From: Tautonia rosea
GTDB taxonomy: Bacteria > Planctomycetota > Planctomycetia > Isosphaerales > Isosphaeraceae
DNA length: 64,000 bases
Reading direction: 5' to 3'
Assembly: GCF_012958305.1 (NCBI RefSeq)
Contig: NZ_JABBYO010000012.1
Span: 1-64,000 of the forward strand
The position numbers and the translations under genes are program-made. Shown one piece after another: positions 1-9,650 of the stretch (position 1 is its first letter; each line of letters begins with the position of its first letter). The notes under the pieces were generated by a model. The model had not been told where the DNA came from, searched no databases, and was given only the letters and a program-made list of their open reading frames with translations.

Positions 1-1622
1 CCGCTATAGGTCGGGACGAATAGGTTTTCAGTTCGCTTGGAATGGCGAAGGGCGGCAAGTCCGTTGTATCCGGCGCGATGGCCGGGGAGAACATCGTCAT
101 CAACCGCTTGGTTGTCGACGATGACCGCCTCAATCTCACCCCGTCGCAGGATGACGTAAGGCGATTCCGACACAGTGAAAGGGATTGAAGGATCGGAGAT
201 TGTCGTTTGGTTCCCGCTTTGGGGACAATCGGTCGATTCGGGATCAGAGGGTCCAGAGGGATCGGGAGGAATCTGAATGGCGTGAAGGGTGAACGGGTAG
301 AGTGTTGTCAGAGCGACGGTCCCGACTCGGGCAGTAGCGATTCCCATGTTGAGGAAGCGAGGGACAAGGGTGCCGTCGTCCAGGCGATGAACATCGTGAT
401 GGTCAGGTTTGACCTGTCCTGAGTCGTCCATGAAGGCCGCGTCGTCAGGATTGGAAGTGGCGATCGGGCCGAGGTCGGAGGGGGCGCGATCCCCTGGCAT
501 GTCGCGGACAACCCGGAGCAACGAACCTTCGCCCGGTCGAGTACTGGCAAACCCTGCCCAGACCGAGCCGTCGGGTCCGACACAGAGGGCGCGGCAATCG
601 GTCGATTCGGCTCCAGCAATCAAGAGATCGAGGCTTCGCCCCCTAAGGGTGTCGCCCTCGGTGGTCAGATTATAGGCATGCCATTGATTGCCGCTCCTTG
701 GGACGGCGAAAAAAGTCTTGCGATCGGGCGAATTGTCCCAGTTGATTGGGTGGCTGTCGGGATGGGCCAGGAGAGACTCCTCGGTTGGGGGCTGACCGTC
801 GATGATCTGTTGCAGATGCACCAGGGTCTCGGAGTTACGGGGGTACCAGGCAATCTCACCGCCCAGAATCGGGTGATTGGCCAGTCCGAGATGGTCGACG
901 ACGATAAATGCGGACATGTGACGGCAGTCCAGCACGTCTCGGCTCTCCCCTGTCTCAAGGTTAAGCACGAGGAAGTGAGTCTGCTCGACCGGACAATGAT
1001 TGGAGCAGGTTGAGATGGAGGCAAGGCCTCGAGATTCATTGGGTGTGACGTTGATGATCCCGTGATGGGGTAAGGGAATCGGATCGACATGCGTGGTCCT
1101 GGTCGCCGGGTCATCGACCATTTGGTAGCCACCAGGAGAGTCCGTGAGCCGCTCGCCAACTTGCAGAGTGCTTTGTTTCGTGCCGCAGTCGATTCGGCCG
1201 CTCTCGCCGACGTGATATCGGGTATGAATTTTGGCCTGGACGGCAAAGCCCGTCGCATTCGTGCCGATTGCTCGATGGGCGTCGACTACAATTGACATTT
1301 CGGACGATTGGGGATTGAACTCGGCGAGAGATGCGTTCACGCCATGCCTGGTAGTGCCGATGTTGATGCGACCGATCGTTCCCTCGAAAAGCGAGACGTA
1401 TCCACTTTGCTCGCTGGTCGTCTCGGCAGGCACAGCGTGAGCTTTGGACCAGAGCCGATGTGAAGGCGGATCATCCGTTTGCGATCTGTCATTGCCCTGA
1501 GCCATCATGGTCAGGCCCAGGAACAGGACAATCGTGCCGAGGAGGAAGGCATGGCGGGAACGAAGAGAATAAATGGTGATTATTGATATTGGTCTCAGTC
1601 GTTCGGAAACGATTAGTTTCAT
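1..1622 (-). CDS. Exported protein of unknown function, 3' end beyond window
   Basis: Reading the minus strand from an ATG at 1622, the frame stays open for 540 codons to the left edge, so the C-terminus lies outside the window. Residues about 25-41 are strongly hydrophobic after several Arg/His, which looks like a signal peptide or anchor. The rest is soluble and rich in His, Asp and Pro, with several Cys (for example a CSNHC stretch and a DCPQS stretch). Short phrases such as GPDGSVWAGF resemble a blade of a beta-propeller, but I cannot assign a family. The last visible part (DDDVLPGHRAGYNGLAAL) looks like the start of a second conserved domain. Base composition matches the neighbours. No clear Shine-Dalgarno sequence was found, so the start is tentative. 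The open frame is direct; export is inferred. Confidence 0.75.
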   Translation of the reverse strand, partial: MKLIVSERLRPISIITIYSLRSRHAFLLGTIVLFLGLTMMAQGNDRSQTDDPPSHRLWSKAHAVPAETTSEQSGYVSLFEGTIGRINIGTTRHGVNASLAEFNPQSSEMSIVVDAHRAIGTNATGFAVQAKIHTRYHVGESGRIDCGTKQSTLQVGERLTDSPGGYQMVDDPATRTTHVDPIPLPHHGIINVTPNESRGLASISTCSNHCPVEQTHFLVLNLETGESRDVLDCRHMSAFIVVDHLGLANHPILGGEIAWYPRNSETLVHLQQIIDGQPPTEESLLAHPDSHPINWDNSPDRKTFFAVPRSGNQWHAYNLTTEGDTLRGRSLDLLIAGAESTDCRALCVGPDGSVWAGFASTRPGEGSLLRVVRDMPGDRAPSDLGPIATSNPDDAAFMDDSGQVKPDHHDVHRLDDGTLVPRFLNMGIATARVGTVALTTLYPFTLHAIQIPPDPSGPSDPESTDCPQSGNQTTISDPSIPFTVSESPYVILRRGEIEAVIVDNQAVDDDVLPGHRAGYNGLAALRHSKRTENLFVPTYS

Positions 1623-2592
1623 CTTGGAGTTCCCAGCCTTGGAGTCTCGGTGTGGAGTGAGGTGTGACCAGGAAGGATTGATTCTGAATCAATCGCTCTT
1701 TGGTAGATATTAAGTGACTTATTGTGAGTTAAACGGTCAAAGAATGGCAATTGTTCCTGTTGGTTCTCGTGAGACGTCCTCGGTGACTCATCATGATGCC
1801 ATGAACGTTCAGGAATTGAGAGAGGGATGTTTCATTCTTACCGCTCTATAGTCACAGATTGAAATCCAGTTGTTTCGAACAATATCGAGGACAGCTGTCT
1901 CGAAATCGGTTTCGATTGCAATGCGTTCACTGAAGAGGATAGCGTTCGAAACCAAAGGTATTGCCGATTCGGGACGCAACAGAGGGGACTTTGTGCTGAA
2001 GAGGGAGGCTGGATTTTCGATTCTCAAAGATGAGTTCGAACGTGATCCGATACAGAGCATCTTCGCTCAAGAAATCGACCTCTCAGGCAGTTGAAGACGG
2101 TGAGCCGAGAGACCTGAATCGTCCTCGAGACCATTTGACATCGCGGACAGTGCTGATAGACTAAAGCAAAAAATTCGCCCAATTGCTCCTGTTCGCCTGG
2201 TTTGTCAGGATGCCTGGGTTTGTCTGAATTCATGGAATTGATAATGGTTGTGTGCATCACATTCAAGGTGCAGAATGACATTGTTCATGGTGACAGACAT
2301 TGTGGAGCTCGAACGCTCACCGAACTCTCAGGTCTGCGGAACTTGCAATGCATGTAGCCATCCTGTTGATGGTTTCGACATTTCCTGATTTTTCCCACCG
2401 ATTGCGAAATGTCGACTCGGAATGGCGATCGTTCGGTGGACCTTGGATTCATCATCGTGCGACGTCGCTATTCAACGGATGAAATTGAGACATGTTTGTG
2501 CAGATGTATGCTGATAGGTTCCTTGATGATCGGGGCTGATTTTTCGGCAATTGATGGTTTATTTCTTGCTTTGCACCTGGAGACTCGAGCCG
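1623..2592. other. Intergenic region, no convincing gene
   Basis: About 970 bases between two divergent exported-protein genes. Only short overlapping frames on both strands are present (longest about 85 codons); none has a recognisable domain or a good ribosome site. The stretch is more AT-rich than its surroundings and presumably holds the two promoters. I see no tRNA, repeat array or insertion-sequence end. Confidence 0.5.
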
Positions 2593-5500
2593 ATGTCTCG
2601 ATCCACCCGAACCGCGCGGCGAACAGACAAGCGACGTCATTCCCACCGGTCGATGACTGGCCGGCGGCGACTGGCAATGGAGGTCATGGAGCCGAGGCTC
2701 CTGCTCGCGACGTTCACCGTCTCGAATACCAATGATGACGGTTTGGGATCGTTCCGTCAGGCGCTGCTTGACGCAGGCGCGAGTCTCGATCCGAGTGATG
2801 TGATTGAGTTTGGTGTCTCGGGAACGATTGAGTTGCTTTCAGCGTTGCCGGCGATTCAGAGGGACTTGTTGATTGATGGCACGACTGCCCCAGGCTATGC
2901 GGGTGAACCCCTTGTGGTCATTGATGGGATTGGAGCGGGAGTCGGGGTTAACGGTTTGTATCTGGCTTCTGGTTCGAATGGGAGTGTGATTCGAGGGCTG
3001 GACATTCGGCAATTTTCCGGGGCAGGAATTCTCGTCGAATCGTCGGACAACGTCATTGCGAACAATCGCGTGGGGACTGATGTGACTGGGGAGTTGGACC
3101 TTGGGAATCAGGCGGGTGGGGTGGTTTTCAACGGCCCGGGAGCATCGAACAATACGCTCGGAGGCACGGTTTCTGCCGATGCGAACGTGATCGGCAGAAA
3201 TGGTGTGGGGGTTCGGGTCTCCGAAGCAACGGGAGTAGCAATTCTGGGAAACTCGATTTTCCAGAATTCGGGACTGGGCATTGAGCTACTAAATGGTGGA
3301 AACAACGATCAACCTGCGCCGATCTTAGCTTCGGTCGATACCATCAACCAAACCACGATTCGTCTCAACGGAACGCTGAGCGGGGCAGCGTCGAACACGG
3401 TGTTCCTCGTACAGGTCTTCGCAAGCGACGGAGACCCAGGAGATGCGGAAGGAAGGCAATTTCTCGGCGAGTTCAACGTGACGACCAATGGGTTGGGGGA
3501 GGTCACGTTCGGAACGCTGGTGAACGCGGATCTTTCAAGCCTCGTCGGTCCAGCCATCACGGTGACGGCGTCTCGGGTCGATGGAGCCGGGAGGGAAACT
3601 TCGGAGTTCTCCAACGCGGTGATCCTGCCGGGATTCGTTGTCACCAACACATTTGATTCAGGATTCGGATCGCTTCGGCAAGCAATTCTGAATGCAAATG
3701 CAACTCCCGGTTTTGATGAGATCACCTTTGCCATCGATGGAACGATCTCACTGTTGACCCCGCTCCCGATCATCACGGATCCGGTTTCGATCAACGGGTG
3801 GTCGGCTCCCAATCGAGAGGGTCGACCGGTGATCGAACTTGATGGTCGAAATTCGATTGAGGTGGGGCTTGAAGTCGCTTCCACAGCCACCGATTCGTCT
3901 CTCCTGGGGCTGTCGATCATTCGCTTCACAGATGCGGGAGTGCTCGTCAACGGCGCGAGTGGGGTCTGGATTGCGGGAAATTATCTCGGTCTCGACGTGG
4001 AGGGCCTCCCATCGGGCAATGGTGTAGGGCTTCGGCTTCAGGAATCGGCACGATCGCTCGTCGGAGGTATGGGTTTGACACATGGCAATGTTGTGTCTGG
4101 CAATCTCAACGGAGGGGTGGAAATCCTGGGGACCGGTGCCTCGGAAAACGTTCTGGTTGGCAATGTCATCGGATCGGACTTCGATGGGCTCATCACGTAT
4201 GGGAATGGGCTGGTCGGGGTTCTGATCGCGGCTGGGGCATCGGACAATCTCGTCGATGTGAATAATCGAATTGACGGGAGTGAGACGGGCATCAGGATTA
4301 GTGGGGTTGGCACGACCGGAAACCTCGTGATTGGCACAGTGATTTCTGCGGCGCAAGACGCAGGAGTCCGGATTGATTCGGGTGCGATGGAGAATCTCGT
4401 CGCCGCAGGCACGTCAATCCTTGGAAGCGAAATCGGCGTTTGGATGACCGGCACCGGGACGAATTCCAATCAGCTCGCCAATGCCTTGATTGAGGGCAGT
4501 ATTCGCGATGGTGTTCGGATCGATGGAGGAGCATCTTTTAACGCGGTAGGACCGGGAAACACGATCAGAGGCAGTGGCAATGGTGGTGTGGTGATTTCCG
4601 ATTCGGGGACGGTCGAGAACGTCGTGCTGGGAAACATCATTGTCAACAATTTGAATGGATTGTTAATCCTTGACGGCGCTTCAGATAACCGGGTGGAGGG
4701 AGCGAACATTATCTCTGGGAATACCGGGCTTGGCGTGTGGGTGTCAGGGACGGGTACTTCCGGGAATCTTGTGCGTAGCAATACGATCGAGGCGAATGGT
4801 GGATCGGGAATTCGGGTGGCAGAGGGAGCGACCGGCAATGAGATCGGTGGCACTTCAACGTTGGGAAACTTCGTTCGGCTCGGTGGGGGGAACGGAATCG
4901 TTCTTGAAGGTCCCGATGCCATTGACAATCTGGTTGCCGGTAATGAGGTGTCGGGCAATGCTGGGGTGGGGATCTTGGTCCTCGCAAATTCCGAGGGACT
5001 GGTTGAGGAAAATGATGTCCTTGAGAATGGTGTCGGGATTGCGATTTTCGATTCGGAAAACGTCATCGTGCGTCGCAATCGCGTGGTGGATCAACGCCAG
5101 GATACTGAGTTGCAGTTTGAGGGAGATGGCGTCTGGCTGCGCGATGCTCAGCTGATCGAGATCATTGACAACACGATCTCGGGCAATGAAGGGGATGGCA
5201 TTCGGATCGAAAGATCCTCGAACAATCTCATTCTCGAGAACCGTATCGGTACGGATGACCTGGGTACCTCTATGCGAGGGAATCAGAGGTCGGGGGTCGT
5301 GATTGACTCCGGGCAAGGAAACCGACTTGATTCAAACGTGATTTCCGGGAACCAGGAGCAGGGAGTGGCGATTCTCGGGGCGCTCGCCTCGAATAACGTG
5401 CTCGTGGGAAACTGGATTGGCACCGATGCAACAGGATTGCGAATCCTACCGAATCGTGCCTCGGGTGTTCTGATTCAGGATGCCCCCTTGAACACGGTTG

Positions 5501-8500
5501 GTGGTTCGCCCAACACGGTCGCCTACAACCTCGGAGACGGGATCCGAGTTGAAGGTCCGGGCGCGACGGGGAATTTGATTCAGAATAACATATTTTTGCG
5601 CAACTTCGGATCGGGTGTGGCGGTGATCGATGTATTGGCCGATGAACCCGCCGAAGCGGTGGTGGTGAGGAATAACCAGGCGATTGGGAACATTCTTGAC
5701 GGAGTGCAACTGGCCGGGGCGTCTGGTCATCAGGTGATCGACAACCTCATCCGGGCCAATCGTCGAGACGGAATTCGCGGGGAGCAGTCATCAACTTTAC
5801 TGATCCGAGACAACCGAGTGATCGGTTTCGAGCAATTCGCTCCGGGAGATCCGGGGTTTGATAGCCCCGTCCAGCGGTTCGGAATCGCCATGGCTGGTCC
5901 GGCGAACAACGTGATGGTGGTCGGGAACACCGTGGAAGGATCATTGAGTCACGGGATTCTGTTTGTCACCGTTTCTCAGTCAATCATCGGTGGAACGAAC
6001 GATCTCGATCGCAACCGTGTGTTTGACAACCAGGGAAGCGGTATTGTGGTGCGAGAGGGACAGGATGTCCGTATCATCGGAAACCGAGTGGGTTTCGATT
6101 CGTTACTGCCGATGGAGGGACAGGGCAACGGTGGATTCGGCATTCTGCTCGAAACGACCCGGAACGCCCTTGTGGGAGGGGTCGACACGGGTTCGGCGAA
6201 CATCGTTGCTGCGAATATTCGGGATGGGATTGCTGTTCGCTCGCAGAGCGTCGATGTTCAGATTCTTTTCAATGTCGTCGGGCAGGTGATCGGCGATCCG
6301 GGTGGCCCACTGCCGAACCTCGGTAATGGTGGTCACGGAATCAGTGTGGCGGGGCAGTCGGAGGGCACCCTGATTCGAGGGAACCGGATCGTCGCCAACC
6401 GGGGCAGTGGTGTGCTTATTGACCGGTCGACGACGACCAGAGTCTTCGGCAATCAGATCGGCCGGGTCACACCAAACGATTTACCCGCGCTAGGAAATCA
6501 AGGGGATGGGGTGACGCTCCGTTCGGCGTCACAAAACTCCATCGGCGGGATGTCGGAGGCGGACTTCAACAACCGAAATCACATCTCCGGGAACTTCGGG
6601 TCGGGAGTATCGCTAAGGGACGGTTCGAGCGATAACGCGGTGCTGAACAACGCGATCGGTACGGACCTCAGCGGAACGAGAGGGGTTGGCAACGCGGGCT
6701 CCGGGGTCCTGGTCGAAGGTTCCCCGGGGAACCGGGTCGGTCTCCCTGGCCTTGGGAATGTCATCTCGGCCAATGGCGGACCCGGTGTGCAGGTTCTCAA
6801 CGTTCAGTCATCTTCCGGGGTGCAGGGCACGGTGATCCAGTCGAATCGGATTGGGACCGACGAGTCTGGGAATGTCCCCCTGGGGAATGTCGGCAACGGA
6901 GTCTTCGTACTGGATTCGAGTGGAACACTGATCGGCGGTACCACGAGCAACACGGGCAACGTGATTGGAGCCAACGGTGGGTCAGGGGTCGAGGTGTTCG
7001 ACCGCCCAGAGAATGAATTCCCGGCCTGGGGGAACATGATCCTTTCGAACCGCATTGGCATTGGGAGCGATGATGTCACGATTCTGGGGAATCGGAGCAA
7101 TGGAGTTGCGCTTAACCTGACAACGGGGACGCTGGTTGGTCAGGCGGGAGCCGGGAACCTGATCGCCGGCAACGGCGATTTCGGAATCCTGGTCGGCGGC
7201 GGCTCCGACCACTCCATTCAAGGCAACCTTGTCGGTACACTGAGCACGAATCAATCCCAGGCGGCGAACACGCTGGGAGGAATCACCTTGTTCCAGTCTC
7301 CTGGAAGTCAGGTGGGTGGATTGGGATCGGGCGAGAGAAACCTTGTGATCGGGAACGCCAGTCATGGCATCTTCGTCATCGGGCCGGAGCAGGGTGCAAC
7401 CGACTCGGTGCGGGTATATGGAAACCTTGTGGCTTTGAATGCTGGAGACGGTGTCCGCTATGTGGATGCGTCGATACCGGGTGGCTCTCGGGTCGGCCTG
7501 GCCTCGAACGAAGTCCTGAATAATCGAGGGAGCGGGATTGTTCTTTCGAATCTCTCGTCCCCCGGCGACGACCCCGAGGCGGGGCTACGCGTCCTGAACA
7601 ACCGTTCGATTGGCAACGACGGAAACGGTGTGCAGGTAACGGATTCGCCTCGGATTCGCCTGGTCGGCAACGAGGTCGATCAGAACGGTAGCAGCGGATT
7701 TCTCGTGGTCGGGTCGCCCGACGCGGAGCTTGGGCTGAACAGGAGCCTTCGGAATGGAGGGTTTGGGGTTCTGGCGCAGGATGCTCCTGGGCTTCAGGTT
7801 AACGACAGCCGGGTGTCAGAAAACGCTGAGAGTGGGATTTTCCTCAACCGATCGAGCGGAGCCTTGGTGCAGGGGAATCTGATCTTGCGCAATGGTTTGC
7901 CGACCCGAGCCGACGGGATCCGGCTGGTTGAATCGAGCGGAGTCAGACTTGGAGGAACCTCAGACGGCCAGGGGAATGCCATCATTGGACAATCGACCGG
8001 AGCTGGGATCCGCGTGGTCAACGCTGGTCAGGAGGCACGCTCCTCAGAGGTCTTGATCCAGGGCAACCGGATTGGCTATCTCGGGCTCGTACCAAACGAG
8101 GCGAACCTCGTGGGCATCGTGCTGGACAACGCGTCGAGAGTGGTCGTTGGGGGAGCGGTCGATGCCGGTGGGAACACGATTTCGGGCAATACCACGACGG
8201 GCATCGAGGTGTTGCAGTCACCTGGCAACCTCTCGCCCTCGAACCTGATCATTTCCGGGAATTATGTCGGAACGAACTCGAATGGTACGGCCTTGCCGTC
8301 ATTTCAAGGGATGAATTTGGCCCAACAGGATGGCATTGTGTTGACCAACGCCGTTGGGGTGACGGTTGGTGGTCCGGACTTCAGCGAACGGAACGTGATC
8401 TCAGGAAACACGCGATCGGGGGTCCGGATCAACGGTGCTCAGTCTCGCGAAATCCTGGTGATCGGTAATGTGATCGGAGGGGCTGACAACCCGACGCTAA

Positions 8501-9564
8501 CGGCGATTAGCCAGATCCAGACGGAACTCGACGCACCTCCTGAAACCCAGATTCGGCCGCTCGTCGGCGTGGATGGACAGCCGATCGACCCGGTAGCCTT
8601 TACCTCGATCACGTTGATCAACGGACGGTTCATCTTCACTCCTGATCAACCGGAGGTCCAGGATATCGGGGTCCTGATCGATCGGTCCAGCAGTCACATC
8701 GTGTTTGGCAACGCCATTGCCTACACGGCGGTTGGTGTGCAGTTGGAGGAGACTCCTTCGGCCGAGTCCCTTGGCGCCGCCACACCCTTTGTGCCAAACC
8801 GGGTTCAGGGGAATGTCGTGTTCCGGAATATCAATGGGATCTACCTGTCGAATGCCGCAAACAATGAGATTGGCGCCTCGCCGGCTCCGGAGGGTCAGCG
8901 AGGCCCTGGAAACCGAATCGAGCGAAACATCTCGACCGGAGTGACGCTGTTTGGAGGTCGGTCGGTTGGGAATTTTGTGACCGGAAATCAGATTCGCTCG
9001 ACTCCTCCGGAAGACTTTATCCCGGAAAACCCGAACCTGCCGAGAGACATTGGTTCGGGAATCTTCATTGACAGTGTGGCGATCAACGTTTCCCCCACGG
9101 AACTGGCTCAAGAACAGGAAGCGGTGTCGAACCTTCTTCAAGGGGGGCCGGGCACTCCGGGTCGACAGTTTATTCAACGCAACTACATCGGTCTTGGTCC
9201 GACAGCGACCTCGGGTCTCGGGAATCTGATTGTTGGGACCGTCTTCGCAGTTGTACCAGGCCAGGGCCAGCCTCGTTCGACGGTCGCAGGCGTTTACCTG
9301 TTTGGTGGGTCTGTTGGAAACGTTGTGCAGGCCAATCGAATTAACGACCCTCGCTATGGTGTCTTGCTGCTGGACTCTCCGAGGAATCTCGATCAAGTGG
9401 CTCGACAAGGGCCCAATGCCAATATCATTCAGGCACGAGAAGGAGACGTCGTCGTTCTTCAGCAGCGAACCGCTTCCAATCCAGGACGTAGAAACCGCCC
9501 TGGTCAAGTGGCGAATCAATCGTTGCCGGGTGGACCCATGACGCTCCTTGCAAATCGCCGCTGA
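2593..9564 (+). CDS. Giant right-handed parallel beta-helix surface protein
   Basis: 2323 residues. The start at 2593 is preferred over an upstream ATG at 2551 because GGAG lies about ten bases ahead of it. The N-terminus is basic (SRSTRTARRTDKRRHSHRS) and leads to MEPRLLLA near residue 32, the motif typical of planctomycetal extracellular giants, instead of a classical signal peptide. Two segments of the type NTNDDGLGSFRQALL (about residue 45) and NTFDSGFGSLRQAIL (about residue 350) begin beta-helix domains. The rest is a long series of imperfect 20-25 residue rungs of the form GNxIxGNxxxGVxI with frequent NxIGT and GG turns, the pattern of pectate-lyase-like parallel beta-helix repeats. No enzyme active site, dockerin, Cys or C-terminal anchor is evident; the end is basic. 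The likely role is an adhesin, glycan-binding or S-layer-associated protein. The fold is well supported; the function is unknown. Confidence 0.9.
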   Translation: MSRSTRTARRTDKRRHSHRSMTGRRRLAMEVMEPRLLLATFTVSNTNDDGLGSFRQALLDAGASLDPSDVIEFGVSGTIELLSALPAIQRDLLIDGTTAPGYAGEPLVVIDGIGAGVGVNGLYLASGSNGSVIRGLDIRQFSGAGILVESSDNVIANNRVGTDVTGELDLGNQAGGVVFNGPGASNNTLGGTVSADANVIGRNGVGVRVSEATGVAILGNSIFQNSGLGIELLNGGNNDQPAPILASVDTINQTTIRLNGTLSGAASNTVFLVQVFASDGDPGDAEGRQFLGEFNVTTNGLGEVTFGTLVNADLSSLVGPAITVTASRVDGAGRETSEFSNAVILPGFVVTNTFDSGFGSLRQAILNANATPGFDEITFAIDGTISLLTPLPIITDPVSINGWSAPNREGRPVIELDGRNSIEVGLEVASTATDSSLLGLSIIRFTDAGVLVNGASGVWIAGNYLGLDVEGLPSGNGVGLRLQESARSLVGGMGLTHGNVVSGNLNGGVEILGTGASENVLVGNVIGSDFDGLITYGNGLVGVLIAAGASDNLVDVNNRIDGSETGIRISGVGTTGNLVIGTVISAAQDAGVRIDSGAMENLVAAGTSILGSEIGVWMTGTGTNSNQLANALIEGSIRDGVRIDGGASFNAVGPGNTIRGSGNGGVVISDSGTVENVVLGNIIVNNLNGLLILDGASDNRVEGANIISGNTGLGVWVSGTGTSGNLVRSNTIEANGGSGIRVAEGATGNEIGGTSTLGNFVRLGGGNGIVLEGPDAIDNLVAGNEVSGNAGVGILVLANSEGLVEENDVLENGVGIAIFDSENVIVRRNRVVDQRQDTELQFEGDGVWLRDAQLIEIIDNTISGNEGDGIRIERSSNNLILENRIGTDDLGTSMRGNQRSGVVIDSGQGNRLDSNVISGNQEQGVAILGALASNNVLVGNWIGTDATGLRILPNRASGVLIQDAPLNTVGGSPNTVAYNLGDGIRVEGPGATGNLIQNNIFLRNFGSGVAVIDVLADEPAEAVVVRNNQAIGNILDGVQLAGASGHQVIDNLIRANRRDGIRGEQSSTLLIRDNRVIGFEQFAPGDPGFDSPVQRFGIAMAGPANNVMVVGNTVEGSLSHGILFVTVSQSIIGGTNDLDRNRVFDNQGSGIVVREGQDVRIIGNRVGFDSLLPMEGQGNGGFGILLETTRNALVGGVDTGSANIVAANIRDGIAVRSQSVDVQILFNVVGQVIGDPGGPLPNLGNGGHGISVAGQSEGTLIRGNRIVANRGSGVLIDRSTTTRVFGNQIGRVTPNDLPALGNQGDGVTLRSASQNSIGGMSEADFNNRNHISGNFGSGVSLRDGSSDNAVLNNAIGTDLSGTRGVGNAGSGVLVEGSPGNRVGLPGLGNVISANGGPGVQVLNVQSSSGVQGTVIQSNRIGTDESGNVPLGNVGNGVFVLDSSGTLIGGTTSNTGNVIGANGGSGVEVFDRPENEFPAWGNMILSNRIGIGSDDVTILGNRSNGVALNLTTGTLVGQAGAGNLIAGNGDFGILVGGGSDHSIQGNLVGTLSTNQSQAANTLGGITLFQSPGSQVGGLGSGERNLVIGNASHGIFVIGPEQGATDSVRVYGNLVALNAGDGVRYVDASIPGGSRVGLASNEVLNNRGSGIVLSNLSSPGDDPEAGLRVLNNRSIGNDGNGVQVTDSPRIRLVGNEVDQNGSSGFLVVGSPDAELGLNRSLRNGGFGVLAQDAPGLQVNDSRVSENAESGIFLNRSSGALVQGNLILRNGLPTRADGIRLVESSGVRLGGTSDGQGNAIIGQSTGAGIRVVNAGQEARSSEVLIQGNRIGYLGLVPNEANLVGIVLDNASRVVVGGAVDAGGNTISGNTTTGIEVLQSPGNLSPSNLIISGNYVGTNSNGTALPSFQGMNLAQQDGIVLTNAVGVTVGGPDFSERNVISGNTRSGVRINGAQSREILVIGNVIGGADNPTLTAISQIQTELDAPPETQIRPLVGVDGQPIDPVAFTSITLINGRFIFTPDQPEVQDIGVLIDRSSSHIVFGNAIAYTAVGVQLEETPSAESLGAATPFVPNRVQGNVVFRNINGIYLSNAANNEIGASPAPEGQRGPGNRIERNISTGVTLFGGRSVGNFVTGNQIRSTPPEDFIPENPNLPRDIGSGIFIDSVAINVSPTELAQEQEAVSNLLQGGPGTPGRQFIQRNYIGLGPTATSGLGNLIVGTVFAVVPGQGQPRSTVAGVYLFGGSVGNVVQANRINDPRYGVLLLDSPRNLDQVARQGPNANIIQAREGDVVVLQQRTASNPGRRNRPGQVANQSLPGGPMTLLANRR

Positions 9565-9650
9565 TCGTCATGATGAACCGGGCCAAGCCTCTCCTTCTAG
9601 GAAACGAGGGAGGCTCGTCCCGTCGATTGGTTCTGCCAGGAAACCGGAAA

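Noticed and set aside
8497-9519. 340-codon minus-strand frame inside the beta-helix gene
   Set aside because: It is a shadow of the strongly supported plus-strand gene, with no domain or ribosome site.
2593-9564. Repeated DNA resembling a repeat array
   Set aside because: The repeats are imperfect, in frame and translate to beta-helix rungs; there are no constant repeats with unique spacers, so it is not a CRISPR array.
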